NCBI GenBank assembly: GCA_044224495.1
Contig: JBGAKG010000005.1
Coordinates: 310,001-374,000 of the forward strand
Direction of reading: 5' to 3'
From: JBGAKG01 sp044224495
Lineage (GTDB): Bacteria; Myxococcota_A; Polyangia; Polyangiales; Polyangiaceae
DNA: 64,000 nucleotides
Shown here: positions 51,700-59,643 of the stretch, one piece after another
Position numbering within the stretch: the first letter of the stretch is position 1
Layout: each line of letters begins with the position of its first letter
Notes under the pieces: model-generated
Database searches by the model: none
The model's input: the letters and a program-made list of their open reading frames with translations, nothing else
What the model was told of the DNA's origin: nothing
Position numbers and translations under genes: made by a program

Positions 51700-52206
51700 A
51701 TGCGCTACTTCGTCTCCCTCGACCCCGCATCTCCTCCCCTGGAGGTCGACGTCGAGGAGCTCCCGTCCGGCGCGCTCTCCGTCCGCGCGGGGGGCAAACC
51801 GATCGACGTCGACGTCGCGACGCTCCGCTCCGCCCTGAGCATCCGCGTCGGCGGCGCCATGGTCGACCTCACGACCGAGGGCAGCCCGCCCGAGCTCGGC
51901 GCCATCGCCAGCGGCCACCGCTCCTACGTCCGCGTCGAGAGCGAGCGCATGCGCTCCGCCAACGCTGCGCAGAAGGGCGGCGGCGGCGCGAGCGATCGCC
52001 TCATCAAGAGCCCGATGCCCGGCCGCGTCGTGAAGATCCTGGTCGCCCCCGGCGACGAGGTGGTGCCCGGCCAAGCCGTCGTCGTCGTCGAGGCGATGAA
52101 GATGGAAAACGAGCTCAAGGCCAAGACCGGCGGCAAGGTCGGCGAGGTCCACGTCGCCGTCGGCGCCACCGTCGAGAGCGGCGCCAAGCTCGTCACCCTG
52201 AGCTGA
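51700..52206 (+). CDS. Biotin carboxyl carrier protein
   Basis: A 168-residue carrier. The C-terminal 70 residues are a biotinyl domain with the EAMKMEN motif near residue 128, whose second Lys is biotinylated; GDEVVPGQAVVVVEAMK precedes it and KVGEVHVAVGATVESGAKLVTL closes the barrel. The N-terminal 90 residues form a beta-rich arm (YFVSLDPASPPLEVDVEELPSG) found in carriers of methylmalonyl/propionyl-CoA or acyl-CoA carboxylases. No carboxylase subunit is adjacent, so the partner enzyme is unknown. It is followed by the PLP gene after seven bases. Confidence 0.9.
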   Translation: MRYFVSLDPASPPLEVDVEELPSGALSVRAGGKPIDVDVATLRSALSIRVGGAMVDLTTEGSPPELGAIASGHRSYVRVESERMRSANAAQKGGGGASDRLIKSPMPGRVVKILVAPGDEVVPGQAVVVVEAMKMENELKAKTGGKVGEVHVAVGATVESGAKLVTLS

Positions 52207-52213
52207 GGGCGCG

Positions 52214-53248
52214 ATGCAGCTCCCGTCTCGCCTCCGGCTCGTCCACGGCCCGACGCCGATCGAGCAGCGCGCTGCGCTGTCGGCGCTCGTCGGCGTCGAT
52301 CTCTGGATCAAGCGCGACGACGTGACCGGCGGCGCCGAGAGCGGCAACAAGGTCCGCAAGCTCGAGTGGCTCTTCGCAGCGGCGCTGGCCGAGGGCGCGA
52401 CCCACGTCGTCACGTGCGGCGGCATCCAATCCAACCACGCGCGCGCGACCGCGCTCGTCGCCGCGCGCTTCGGGCTCGCGTGCACGCTGCTGCTCCGCGT
52501 GACTGACGGGAGCGAGACCGGGCCCGACGTCGACGCCCCGCTCGAGCGCCTCCCGAACACCGGCAACGTTCTCCTCGACCGTCTGGCGGGGGCGCAGATC
52601 CGCCTCATCTCGCCGAGCGACTACGCCGCGCGCCAGGCGTGCATGGCCAAGGTCGCCGCCGATCTCGCCTCGAACGGCGCGAAGCCCTACGTCATCCCCG
52701 AGGGCGGCTCGAACGGCCTCGGCTCGCTCGGCTACGTCGAGTGCATGCGAGAAGTTCGGGAGCAGCTCGACGCCGGCCTCGGCGGCGGGCGCCCCTACGA
52801 TCTCGTCGTGCACGCGTGCGGCTCGGGCGGTACCGCCGCCGGGATCGCGCTCGGTTGCGCCGCCGCGTCCACCGCCGAAGCCGTGCGCGCGTTCGCCGTC
52901 TGCGACGACGCGGCGTACTTCGAGAAGCGCATCCGTGCCATCGCCGACGAAGCCCGCGCGTGGGACCCCGCCCTCCCCGCGCCCGCGCGCTTCACCGTCG
53001 ACGATCGGGCGAAGGGGCCGCGCTACGGCGAGATGGAGCCGGCGCAGAAGAAGTTCCTCGCCGACGTCGCCCGCGCGAGCGGCTTGGTCCTCGATCCCGT
53101 CTACACCGGCAAGGCGCTCTTCGGCCTGCGCGCGGCCGTGCAGCGCGGCGACGTCGCGCGCGGTGCACGCGTTCTCTTCGTGCACACCGGCGGCTTGCCC
53201 GGGCTCCTCGCCGATGGCGCCGCGCTCCTCGAGGACGCCCGCGCATGA
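52214..53248 (+). CDS. PLP-dependent D-cysteine desulfhydrase/ACC deaminase family enzyme
   Basis: A 344-residue beta-family PLP enzyme. The PLP Lys lies in SGNKVRKLEWL (near residue 50), with GGIQSNHARA (near 78) as the Asn-binding loop. VHACGSGGTAAGIALG (near 205) is the phosphate-binding glycine loop. The sequence fits the D-cysteine desulfhydrase/1-aminocyclopropane-1-carboxylate deaminase group; which substrate is used cannot be decided. The stop overlaps the CPBP gene ATG by four bases. Confidence 0.88.
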   Translation: MQLPSRLRLVHGPTPIEQRAALSALVGVDLWIKRDDVTGGAESGNKVRKLEWLFAAALAEGATHVVTCGGIQSNHARATALVAARFGLACTLLLRVTDGSETGPDVDAPLERLPNTGNVLLDRLAGAQIRLISPSDYAARQACMAKVAADLASNGAKPYVIPEGGSNGLGSLGYVECMREVREQLDAGLGGGRPYDLVVHACGSGGTAAGIALGCAAASTAEAVRAFAVCDDAAYFEKRIRAIADEARAWDPALPAPARFTVDDRAKGPRYGEMEPAQKKFLADVARASGLVLDPVYTGKALFGLRAAVQRGDVARGARVLFVHTGGLPGLLADGAALLEDARA

Positions 53249-54021
53249 ACGCCAAGGCGCGCGTCGACGCCGGCGCGATCCTCCGCGAGCGCGCGCGCCT
53301 CGTCTTCTGGGGCGCGCTCGTCGTCGCTGCGATCCAGGGCGTCGGCGTGTTGCTCGCGCGGAACCACGTCGGGGCGGTCGTCCTCTCGCTGGTCATCGCG
53401 GAGTTCGGCTGCGGGCGCCTCGGCGTCGCGTGGTCGGACCCGAAGGAGCCCGAGCCCGCCGCGTCCGCGCTGGCGCGGCGCGCGGGGCGCGGCGCAGCGG
53501 TCGGTGCGACGGCGGGGCTCGCGCTCTTGAGTGGGCTCTTGGCGCTCCACCAGGCGACGCTCACGGTGGACGCACCGTCCGTGTCCACGCTCTTCGTCGG
53601 TGCGCTGGTCGCGGTCTTCGGCGCGGCGCGTGACGAGCTCGTCTTCCGCGGGCTCCTCCTCCGCGTGCTGGGCCCGCGGGCGACGCTCCCGCAGAAGGTC
53701 GGAGCGGCGGCGCTCGCGGGCGCGGCCGGCGCTTGGGGAGCTGGCGCGGCGCCGCTCGCGATCGGCGCGGCAGCCATTCTGTCGGTCGGTCTCATGGCGC
53801 TGTGGCTGCGCGACCGCGGTGCGTGGCTCGCGGTCGGCGCGCACGGCGCGCTGGCGATCGTGCTGGGACCCCTCGCGACGGGCGGGCTCGCGGACGTTCG
53901 GATGAAGGGCGGCGCCGGGTTCGACGAGACGCCGCTCGCGCTGGTGGCGTTCGCGCTGTTCGCGGCGTTCGCGGTACGCTGGGTGCTGTCGCCGCCTCCC
54001 AAAGCGACGACGACACGCTGA
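53245..54021 (+). CDS. CPBP-family intramembrane protease-like protein
   Basis: A 258-residue multi-span membrane protein. Six to seven hydrophobic segments are visible. The CPBP motif 1 appears as DELVFRGLLLRVLG (residues 130-143), with Asp in place of the first Glu of EExxxR. Motif 2 is a His in LAVGAHGALAIVLG near residue 195. Such proteins process or protect bacterial peptides. The substitution of the first Glu may reduce activity. The ATG overlaps the PLP gene stop. Confidence 0.72.
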   Translation: MNAKARVDAGAILRERARLVFWGALVVAAIQGVGVLLARNHVGAVVLSLVIAEFGCGRLGVAWSDPKEPEPAASALARRAGRGAAVGATAGLALLSGLLALHQATLTVDAPSVSTLFVGALVAVFGAARDELVFRGLLLRVLGPRATLPQKVGAAALAGAAGAWGAGAAPLAIGAAAILSVGLMALWLRDRGAWLAVGAHGALAIVLGPLATGGLADVRMKGGAGFDETPLALVAFALFAAFAVRWVLSPPPKATTTR

Positions 54022-54043
54022 CCGTCTCCCCGCGGAGGAACGC

Positions 54044-54856
54044 ATGGCCATCGACGTCTGGATGCAGCACCCGACGCTCCATTTCCTTCGCCAGGACTTC
54101 CTCGCGTCCCTGATGCGGTGGACCGGGCAAGCCGTTCCGACGACGGAGATCCCGCTCGAGTTCACGCTCGCCGCGATGGATGCGGGCGGCGTCGAGCTCG
54201 GCATCCTCTCCGCCTGGCACGGTCCGCAAGGCGTCCTGCTCTCGAACGACGACGTCGCCGCCGCAGTGAGGTCTCACCCGCTGCGCCTCGCGGGTCTGGC
54301 CTCCGTCGACCTCCTCCGCCCGATGGAGGCCGTGCGCGAGCTGCGGCGCGCCGTCAACGAGCTCGGGCTGGTGGGGCTCCGCATGCTCCCGTGGCTGTGG
54401 GGGCTCCCGCCGAACGACCGGCGCTACTACCCGCTCTATGCCGAGTGCGTGGAGCTCGGGATTCCGTTTTGTACCCAAGTGGGACACACGGGGCCGCTCC
54501 GCACCTCCGAGACGGGGCGCCCGATCCCCTACCTGGACGACGTCGCCCTCGATTTCCCCGAGCTCGTCATCGTCGCCGGTCACATCGGGTACCCATGGAC
54601 CGAGGAGATGGTGGCGCTCGCGCGGAAGTACCCGAACGTCTACATCGACACGTCCGCGTACACCGTGCGCCGCTACCCGCCCGAGCTCGTGCGCTACCTG
54701 CAGAAGGACGGCCGACAGAAGGTGATGTTCGGGTCGAACTACCCGATGATCCTCCCGCAAAAGGCGCTCGAGCACATCGATCAGCTCGAGCTCGATGCCG
54801 ACGCGCTCGGCCTGTTCCTCGAGGGGAACGCCCGGCGGGTCTTCGAGCTTCGTTGA
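54044..54856 (+). CDS. Amidohydrolase-2-family TIM-barrel protein
   Basis: A 270-residue predicted metal-dependent hydrolase of the ACMSD/amidohydrolase-2 group. QVGHTGPLRTS, VIVAGHIGYPWTEEM and KYPNVYIDTSAY are the conserved strands and loops; the His of VAGHIG is a metal ligand. The final family motif, usually FGSDxP, reads FGSNYPMI, so the catalytic Asp appears to be Asn. At the N-terminus, IDVWMQHP stands where D-x-H-x-H is expected. A variant active site or non-hydrolytic role is likely. The dispersed palindrome overlaps this gene at 54471. Confidence 0.8.
   Translation: MAIDVWMQHPTLHFLRQDFLASLMRWTGQAVPTTEIPLEFTLAAMDAGGVELGILSAWHGPQGVLLSNDDVAAAVRSHPLRLAGLASVDLLRPMEAVRELRRAVNELGLVGLRMLPWLWGLPPNDRRYYPLYAECVELGIPFCTQVGHTGPLRTSETGRPIPYLDDVALDFPELVIVAGHIGYPWTEEMVALARKYPNVYIDTSAYTVRRYPPELVRYLQKDGRQKVMFGSNYPMILPQKALEHIDQLELDADALGLFLEGNARRVFELR
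54471..54485. repeat. Dispersed palindrome GTMCC-N5-GGKAC, copy
   Basis: GTACC-CAAGT-GGGAC inside the amidohydrolase gene. Confidence 0.6.
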
Positions 54857-54961
54857 GTCGGGGCCGGCTGCAAAACCTAGTTCGTTCAGAGACCGAATAC
54901 GCACTTTCTGCGACGGAGACGATTCGGATGTGCCATCAGGAGTTGCGAAAGGCGGTCCTGA

Positions 54962-55459
54962 ATGCGCTCGATTGGATTGTTCCTCGCTCTGGTGACGACG
55001 GCGTGCGGCGGCGAGGCAACCTACGTCATCGCCTGTGACGGCAGCGCGCCGATGGAGGGTGGGGGCGATGTCGCGTCTCCGGACGCCAGCGACGCGCCGA
55101 CGGACTCCCCTCACGATGCCCTCGCCGACGCTTGCGGCTCGAAAACGTTCGCCATCGCGGGCAAGTGCGCCGCCGGGAGCGATTGCGACGGCGGCGTCTG
55201 CTGCTCGACGCTGGAGTTCGACGAGAGCTGCTTCCTGACCAAGTTCTCGGCCGCCTGCGCCGCGCCTGCCAGCTGCCGCAGTGCGTTTCAACCCTTCTGC
55301 GGCGGAAACGAGACGGCTCGGCTCTGCGACTCGCCTTCGGACTGCACGGAGCCGGGTTTCGACCGCTGCTGCACCTTCCCCATCCGGTGCACGGCCAATA
55401 CGCTCGTCATGTGTGCGAGCGAAGCCGCCGCCAAGGCGGCGGGGGGGTCCTGTCTCTGA
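54962..55459 (+). CDS. Cysteine-rich secreted lipoprotein
   Basis: A 165-residue lipoprotein with signal MRSIGLFLALVTTACGG (lipobox TTAC). An Asp/Pro/Ser linker (SPDASDAPTDSPHDALAD) precedes a domain with about 14 cysteines (KCAAGSDCDGGVCCSTLEF; SCFLTKFSAACAAPASC; CDSPSDCTEPGFDRCCTFPIRC). It resembles the proteins at 7387 and 36230 in build. Function unknown. Confidence 0.78.
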   Translation: MRSIGLFLALVTTACGGEATYVIACDGSAPMEGGGDVASPDASDAPTDSPHDALADACGSKTFAIAGKCAAGSDCDGGVCCSTLEFDESCFLTKFSAACAAPASCRSAFQPFCGGNETARLCDSPSDCTEPGFDRCCTFPIRCTANTLVMCASEAAAKAAGGSCL

Positions 55460-55513
55460 CTTCCTCAGCTGGTTGATCCGCGGGCGGCCGTGGCTGCTAC
55501 GATGGTCGGCCCG

Positions 55514-56932
55514 ATGGAGAACGACCCCTCGCCCCTTTCGATGCAGCCCCGCTCCGCCGCCACCGGCGTCGACTCGGTGCGCGGCGTCGCCAGCGAAGAG
55601 TTCCTCTTCCATCTCTACCGCGGCGCCGAGTTGTTGCAGGATGCACGCAACCACGAGGCCAAGGAGGAGCTCGAGGCCGCCCTCTCCCTCCAGCCGCGCG
55701 ACGCGAAGGGCCAGGACCTCCTCGCCGTCGTCTACTTCCGCCTCGGCATGTACCCGCGCGCGATCCAGATCTACGAGGAGCTGCGCCGCGAAGCGCCGAA
55801 GGAGCCCACGCTCCTCGTGAACCTCGCGCTCTGCTACCTCAAGACCGGTCAGGCGCAGGCCTCGCGCGAAGCCCTCGAGGAGGTCGTCCGCGGCACCCCC
55901 GACCACAAGCGCGCGTGGGGGTACCTCGGCCTCTCGTACGAGCGCCTCGGGGACCTCGAGAAAGCCGAGCTCGCGTTCGAGCGCGCCGGCCACACCGCGA
56001 TGGCCAAGCGCGTCGCGCAGAAGCGCGCCGAGCACGACGAGATCGCGCGGCGCCTCCCGGACGCACCGATCGCCGACCCGAGCGAGGTCCGCGACGCCGC
56101 CGAGCTCCGCGCCACCGCCGCCGTCGCGTTCCAAGAGCTCGACGCGGGCGAGCTCTCGTTCGCGCTGGCCGAGCCCGCCGCGCGCCGGAGCGAGTCCGGG
56201 ACGTGGCGCGCCGTCGAGATCGGCGCCGCGGTGAAGACGACGTCGGCCTCCGTTCCGCCGCCGCCGATCGCCCCCGCCCCCACCGGCCCCGCCGAGGTCC
56301 GCGCCCCGCGCTCGTTCGCGGCCACGATGAAGACCGCCGCGCTCTCGCTCCCCGACGACGAGCCGATCGGCATGCACCCGACCGGCCTCGTCGTGGTCCG
56401 CGCGGAGCTCGACCTCGCCGCCCGCCTCGACGCGGTGCGGAGCTACACCGGCGACCTCACGGCCGAGGTGCTCCTCCGCCAGACCCGCACCCAGGCGAGC
56501 GAGCCGTTCGGTGGGCTCGGCGCGCCGATCCAGCGCCTCCGCGCGAGCGGCCCGATCGTGCTCGGCCCGCGCGCATCGCATCGGCTCGTGCCCGTCCAGA
56601 TCGACGGCGAAGTGGTGTTCCTCCGCGAGGAAGCCGTCCTCGGCTTCGACCTGAAGATCGGCTTCGAGAACGGGCGCCTCACCTTCGCCGAGAGCGACGC
56701 GCTCCACGTCGTGCAGTTCCGCGGCACCGGCACGATCGTGCTCGAGCTCCTCGACCCGATCGTCGCCATCGCCGTCACGCCGGCGAAGTCGGTGACGGCC
56801 CGCCGCGAGAGCATCGTCGGCTGGCACGGCCGCATCCTGCCGCGCTCGGTCCCCATGAGCGAGGCGCCGCTCGGCCAGCGCGGGCTCGTCACGTTCGCCG
56901 GCGAGGGCGCACTTCTGTTGACCGGTCGTTGA
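55514..56932 (+). CDS. TPR protein with AIM24-like domain
   Basis: A 472-residue protein from the ATG at 55514 (in-frame GTG at 55490 and ATG at 55502 are alternatives). Residues about 30-170 form TPR repeats (LFHLYRGAELLQDARNHEAKEELEAALSLQP; LLAVVYFRLGMYPRAIQIYEEL; YLGLSYERLGDLEKAELAFERA). After a Pro/Ala linker the C-terminal 160 residues match the AIM24/TspO-associated beta domain (VVFLREEAVLGFDLKIG; VQFRGTGTIVLELLDPIVAIAVTPAKSVTARRESIVGWHG). No enzymatic motif is seen. It is eight bases before pgsA. Confidence 0.78.
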   Translation: MENDPSPLSMQPRSAATGVDSVRGVASEEFLFHLYRGAELLQDARNHEAKEELEAALSLQPRDAKGQDLLAVVYFRLGMYPRAIQIYEELRREAPKEPTLLVNLALCYLKTGQAQASREALEEVVRGTPDHKRAWGYLGLSYERLGDLEKAELAFERAGHTAMAKRVAQKRAEHDEIARRLPDAPIADPSEVRDAAELRATAAVAFQELDAGELSFALAEPAARRSESGTWRAVEIGAAVKTTSASVPPPPIAPAPTGPAEVRAPRSFAATMKTAALSLPDDEPIGMHPTGLVVVRAELDLAARLDAVRSYTGDLTAEVLLRQTRTQASEPFGGLGAPIQRLRASGPIVLGPRASHRLVPVQIDGEVVFLREEAVLGFDLKIGFENGRLTFAESDALHVVQFRGTGTIVLELLDPIVAIAVTPAKSVTARRESIVGWHGRILPRSVPMSEAPLGQRGLVTFAGEGALLLTGR

Positions 56933-56940
56933 GACGAACC

Positions 56941-57624
56941 ATGGCGGCGGAAGGCAAGACGAAGGCGAGCAAGGCGTCGCCCGACAGCAAGGACGCCCGG
57001 CGGCGCGTGCGGCGGTCGCTCGCCGAGGACGCCGTCAACCTCCCCAACCTCCTCACGATGGCGCGGATCGTGATGATCCCGCTGTGCCTCTGGTTCCTCG
57101 ACCGCGACACGCCGCGCGACAACTTCTGGGCCGCGATCGTCTTCACCGCCGCCGCCATCACCGACCTGCTCGACGGCTACCTCGCGCGCAAGCTCAACGT
57201 CGTCAGCGTGCTCGGCAAGCTCCTCGACCCGCTCGCCGACAAGCTCATCGTCATGGCCAGCCTCGTGTGGATGGTCCCGATGGGGCGCATCTCCGCGTGG
57301 GTCGTCATCGTGCTCCTCGGCCGCGACATCAGCATCACCGGCCTCCGCAGCGTGGCCGCGAGCGAGGGCGTCGTCATCGCCGCCGGCGAAGAGGGCAAGA
57401 CCAAGACTGCGCTCCAGATGATCGGGATCATCGCGCTCCTGCTCGGCTACCCGTACCACCTGTCGTACCCGCTCATCGATCTCGGGGTCATCGACATGGT
57501 GCGCGTCGGGCAGGTGTTCATCTACTTGTCGCTCTTCTTCTCGCTCGCGAGCGCAGCGCAGTACGTGCGGCTCTTCGCCGAAGCCGTCGAAGCCAAGAAC
57601 AAGAAGCTCATGGAAAAGTCGTGA
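56941..57624 (+). CDS. pgsA: CDP-diacylglycerol-glycerol-3-phosphate 3-phosphatidyltransferase
   Basis: A 227-residue inner-membrane enzyme that makes phosphatidylglycerolphosphate. The CDP-alcohol phosphotransferase signature is read as AITDLLDGYLARKLNVVSVLGKLLDPLADK (D-x2-DG-x2-AR-x8-G-x3-D-x3-D; residues about 75-105). PNLLTMARIVMIPLCLW precedes it. Four to six hydrophobic helices follow. The N-terminal 28 residues are basic and Lys/Ser-rich, an extension beyond the typical enzyme. The stop overlaps the methyltransferase GTG by four bases. Confidence 0.92.
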   Translation: MAAEGKTKASKASPDSKDARRRVRRSLAEDAVNLPNLLTMARIVMIPLCLWFLDRDTPRDNFWAAIVFTAAAITDLLDGYLARKLNVVSVLGKLLDPLADKLIVMASLVWMVPMGRISAWVVIVLLGRDISITGLRSVAASEGVVIAAGEEGKTKTALQMIGIIALLLGYPYHLSYPLIDLGVIDMVRVGQVFIYLSLFFSLASAAQYVRLFAEAVEAKNKKLMEKS

Positions 57625-58259
57625 CCGGGGCGCTCGTCCACGACAAGCGCGGGGTGCTCGGCGGCCTCCGCGCGGGGAGCGGCGCCGTCGTCGAGCTCGG
57701 GTGCGGTCCGCGGAAGCAGGTGCCCGAGGCGATCGGGATCGACCGCCTCGACACCGATGCCGTCGACGTCGTCGGCGACGTCCTCGGGATCCTCCGCAGC
57801 CTCCCGGAGCGCTCGGTCGCACGCGTGTGCTCCTTCCATTTTCTCGAGCACGTGGACGATCTCGAAGGGCTGGTGGACGAGATCGCGCGCGTCCTCGACG
57901 ACGGCGGCATGCTCGAGGCCACCGTCCCCCACTTCTCGAACCCCTACTTCTACTCCGACCCGACCCACCGCCGGTTCTTCGGGCTCTACACCTTCTCGTA
58001 CTTGAGCGAGGACACGGTCTTCGCGCGGCAGGTCCCGAAGTACGGGCGCGACCTCCAGTTCGAGCTCGTCGAGGCGCGGCTCGGGTTCCAGTCCCCGTTC
58101 CGCCTCACCGGCTTCTTCAAGCGCAACGTCGGGCGGCTCGTGAACCTCTCCCGCGCCACGCGCGAGCTCTACGAAGAAAACTTTGCGTTCATGGTGCCCT
58201 GCTACGAGGTGAGCTATCGCCTCCGGCGCAAGCCGCGCCAACGGAACGGCACCGGGTGA
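57621..58259 (+). CDS. SAM-dependent methyltransferase
   Basis: A 212-residue class I methyltransferase. Motif I is VVELGCGPRKQ (near residue 25), with IGIDRLDTDAV and VCSFHFLEHVDD as later motifs (acidic loop and post-I His). The ELCEFGE-type C-terminal helix is replaced by FFKRNVGRLVNLSRATREL. It starts with GTG overlapping pgsA and ends overlapping the glycosyltransferase GTG; the three are one translationally coupled run. The acceptor is probably a glycan, from context only. Confidence 0.85.
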   Translation: MTGALVHDKRGVLGGLRAGSGAVVELGCGPRKQVPEAIGIDRLDTDAVDVVGDVLGILRSLPERSVARVCSFHFLEHVDDLEGLVDEIARVLDDGGMLEATVPHFSNPYFYSDPTHRRFFGLYTFSYLSEDTVFARQVPKYGRDLQFELVEARLGFQSPFRLTGFFKRNVGRLVNLSRATRELYEENFAFMVPCYEVSYRLRRKPRQRNGTG

Positions 58260-59308
58260 GGGCGCGCGTGGACGTCGTCGCGTTCACGTCCGGGGTCTCG
58301 GTCCCATCGAGCCGCATGCGCGTGCGGCAGTACGTGCCGAGCCTCGCGGCGAAGGGCATCGTCGTCGACGAGCGCGCATCGCGGCCCGAGAAGTACGCGC
58401 CCGTCCCGTTCGGGATCCCGAAGACGCTCTGGACCGGCCGCATGCTCGCGGGCCGCGCGCGCGACATCCCCCGCGCGCGCCGCGCCGACGTCGTCTGGCT
58501 CGAACGCGAGCTCGTCTTCGGCAAGCGAACCCTCGAGCCCTGGCTCGGCCGCCCCGAGCAACGCGTGCTCGACGTCGACGACGCGATCTGGATGTACGGA
58601 TCGCCCCGCTACTCCGAGGCGATCGCCGAGGGCTGCGCGGGCGTCATCTGCGGGAACCGGTACCTCCAGGCCCACTACGCGCCGGTCGCGAAGAAGACGT
58701 GGCTCGTCCCGACGTCCGTCGACACCGAGCGCTGGCGCCGGCCCGGAGGCGCGCGCGCGCGCACGGATGCGCGGACGTGGGTCATCGGCTGGACCGGGAC
58801 GGCGAGCAACTTCCCGTACCTGTATGGGATCGAGGACGCGCTGGCGGCGCTGATGAGCCGCCACGCCGACGTCGAGGTGCTCATCGTCGCCGATCGAGCG
58901 CCCGCGTGGAAGAAGCTCGAAGCGTCGCGCACGCGCTTCGTGCGCTGGACCGACGCGGGCGAGCCGGAGGCCGTGTTCGGGATGGACGTCGGCGTCATGC
59001 CGCTCGCCGACGAAGAATGGGCGAAGGGAAAGTGCGCGGCGAAGATGCTCGTCTACATGGCGGCGTCGCTGCCGGTCGTCGTCTCTCCCGTCGGCGTGAA
59101 CGCGGAGGTCCTGGCCGAGGACGATGTGGGTTTCGGTGCGACCTCGACTGAGCAATGGCTGGACGCATTGGAGCGCCTCTACGCCGACCGCGCTGCGGCG
59201 CACGCCAGAGGCGAGCGGGCTCAAGCGTTGGTCGAGCGGGCCTACTCCGTCCACGCGAGCACGGAGAAGCTCGCTGCGATCTTCGCCGAGGTCGCCGGGT
59301 TGCGCTAA
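58256..59308 (+). CDS. GT4-type glycosyltransferase
   Basis: A 350-residue glycosyltransferase of the GT-B fold. The N-terminal domain begins VVAFTSGVSVPSSRMRVRQYVPSL; the C-terminal half has TWVIGWTGTASNFPYLYGIED and GKCAAKMLVYMAASLPVVVSPVGVNAEVLAED, the sugar-nucleotide site (E at the VNAEVL position). Cell-surface or lipopolysaccharide sugars are likely acceptors given the neighbouring methyltransferase, flippase and pgsA. The GTG start overlaps the upstream stop by four bases. Confidence 0.87.
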   Translation: MRARVDVVAFTSGVSVPSSRMRVRQYVPSLAAKGIVVDERASRPEKYAPVPFGIPKTLWTGRMLAGRARDIPRARRADVVWLERELVFGKRTLEPWLGRPEQRVLDVDDAIWMYGSPRYSEAIAEGCAGVICGNRYLQAHYAPVAKKTWLVPTSVDTERWRRPGGARARTDARTWVIGWTGTASNFPYLYGIEDALAALMSRHADVEVLIVADRAPAWKKLEASRTRFVRWTDAGEPEAVFGMDVGVMPLADEEWAKGKCAAKMLVYMAASLPVVVSPVGVNAEVLAEDDVGFGATSTEQWLDALERLYADRAAAHARGERAQALVERAYSVHASTEKLAAIFAEVAGLR

Positions 59309-59319
59309 GCTCGTTGGAG

Positions 59320-59631
59320 ATGCTCGCGTTCGTCCTCGCGCTCGTCACCACCCTCATCGCAGGACACCGTGCCGACAGCCGTGCGATCGTGACCGGGCGC
59401 GGGCTCGCGCCGCACACCGCGGTGGAGGTCGAGGTCGACAGCGCGACGCCACACGCTTCGGTGGCCTGTGCGCTCGAACGCCGCGCGATGGTCACGACCG
59501 ATGCGAAGGGCGCGTTCCGCGTCGTGATCGCGCCGAAGGGCCCGTGCGGGCTCTATTCGTCGCCCGACGGGTGGACCGCGTTCGTCACGGCCCCCGGTGG
59601 CGTCGAGTACCGCAGCGCGACGTTCCGCTGA
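59320..59631 (+). CDS. Small secreted hypothetical protein
   Basis: A 103-residue product with a signal-like N-terminus (MLAFVLALVTTLIAGHRADS) and a beta-rich mature part (EVEVDSATPHASVACALERR; KGAFRVVIAPKGPCGLYSSPDG; TAFVTAPGGVEYRSATFR) with two Cys. Eleven bases separate it from the glycosyltransferase. It is convergent with the flippase gene. Immunoglobulin-like or transthyretin-like domains have this size, but none is recognised. Confidence 0.6.
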   Translation: MLAFVLALVTTLIAGHRADSRAIVTGRGLAPHTAVEVEVDSATPHASVACALERRAMVTTDAKGAFRVVIAPKGPCGLYSSPDGWTAFVTAPGGVEYRSATFR

Positions 59632-59643
59632 CGCCGCGCCTTC

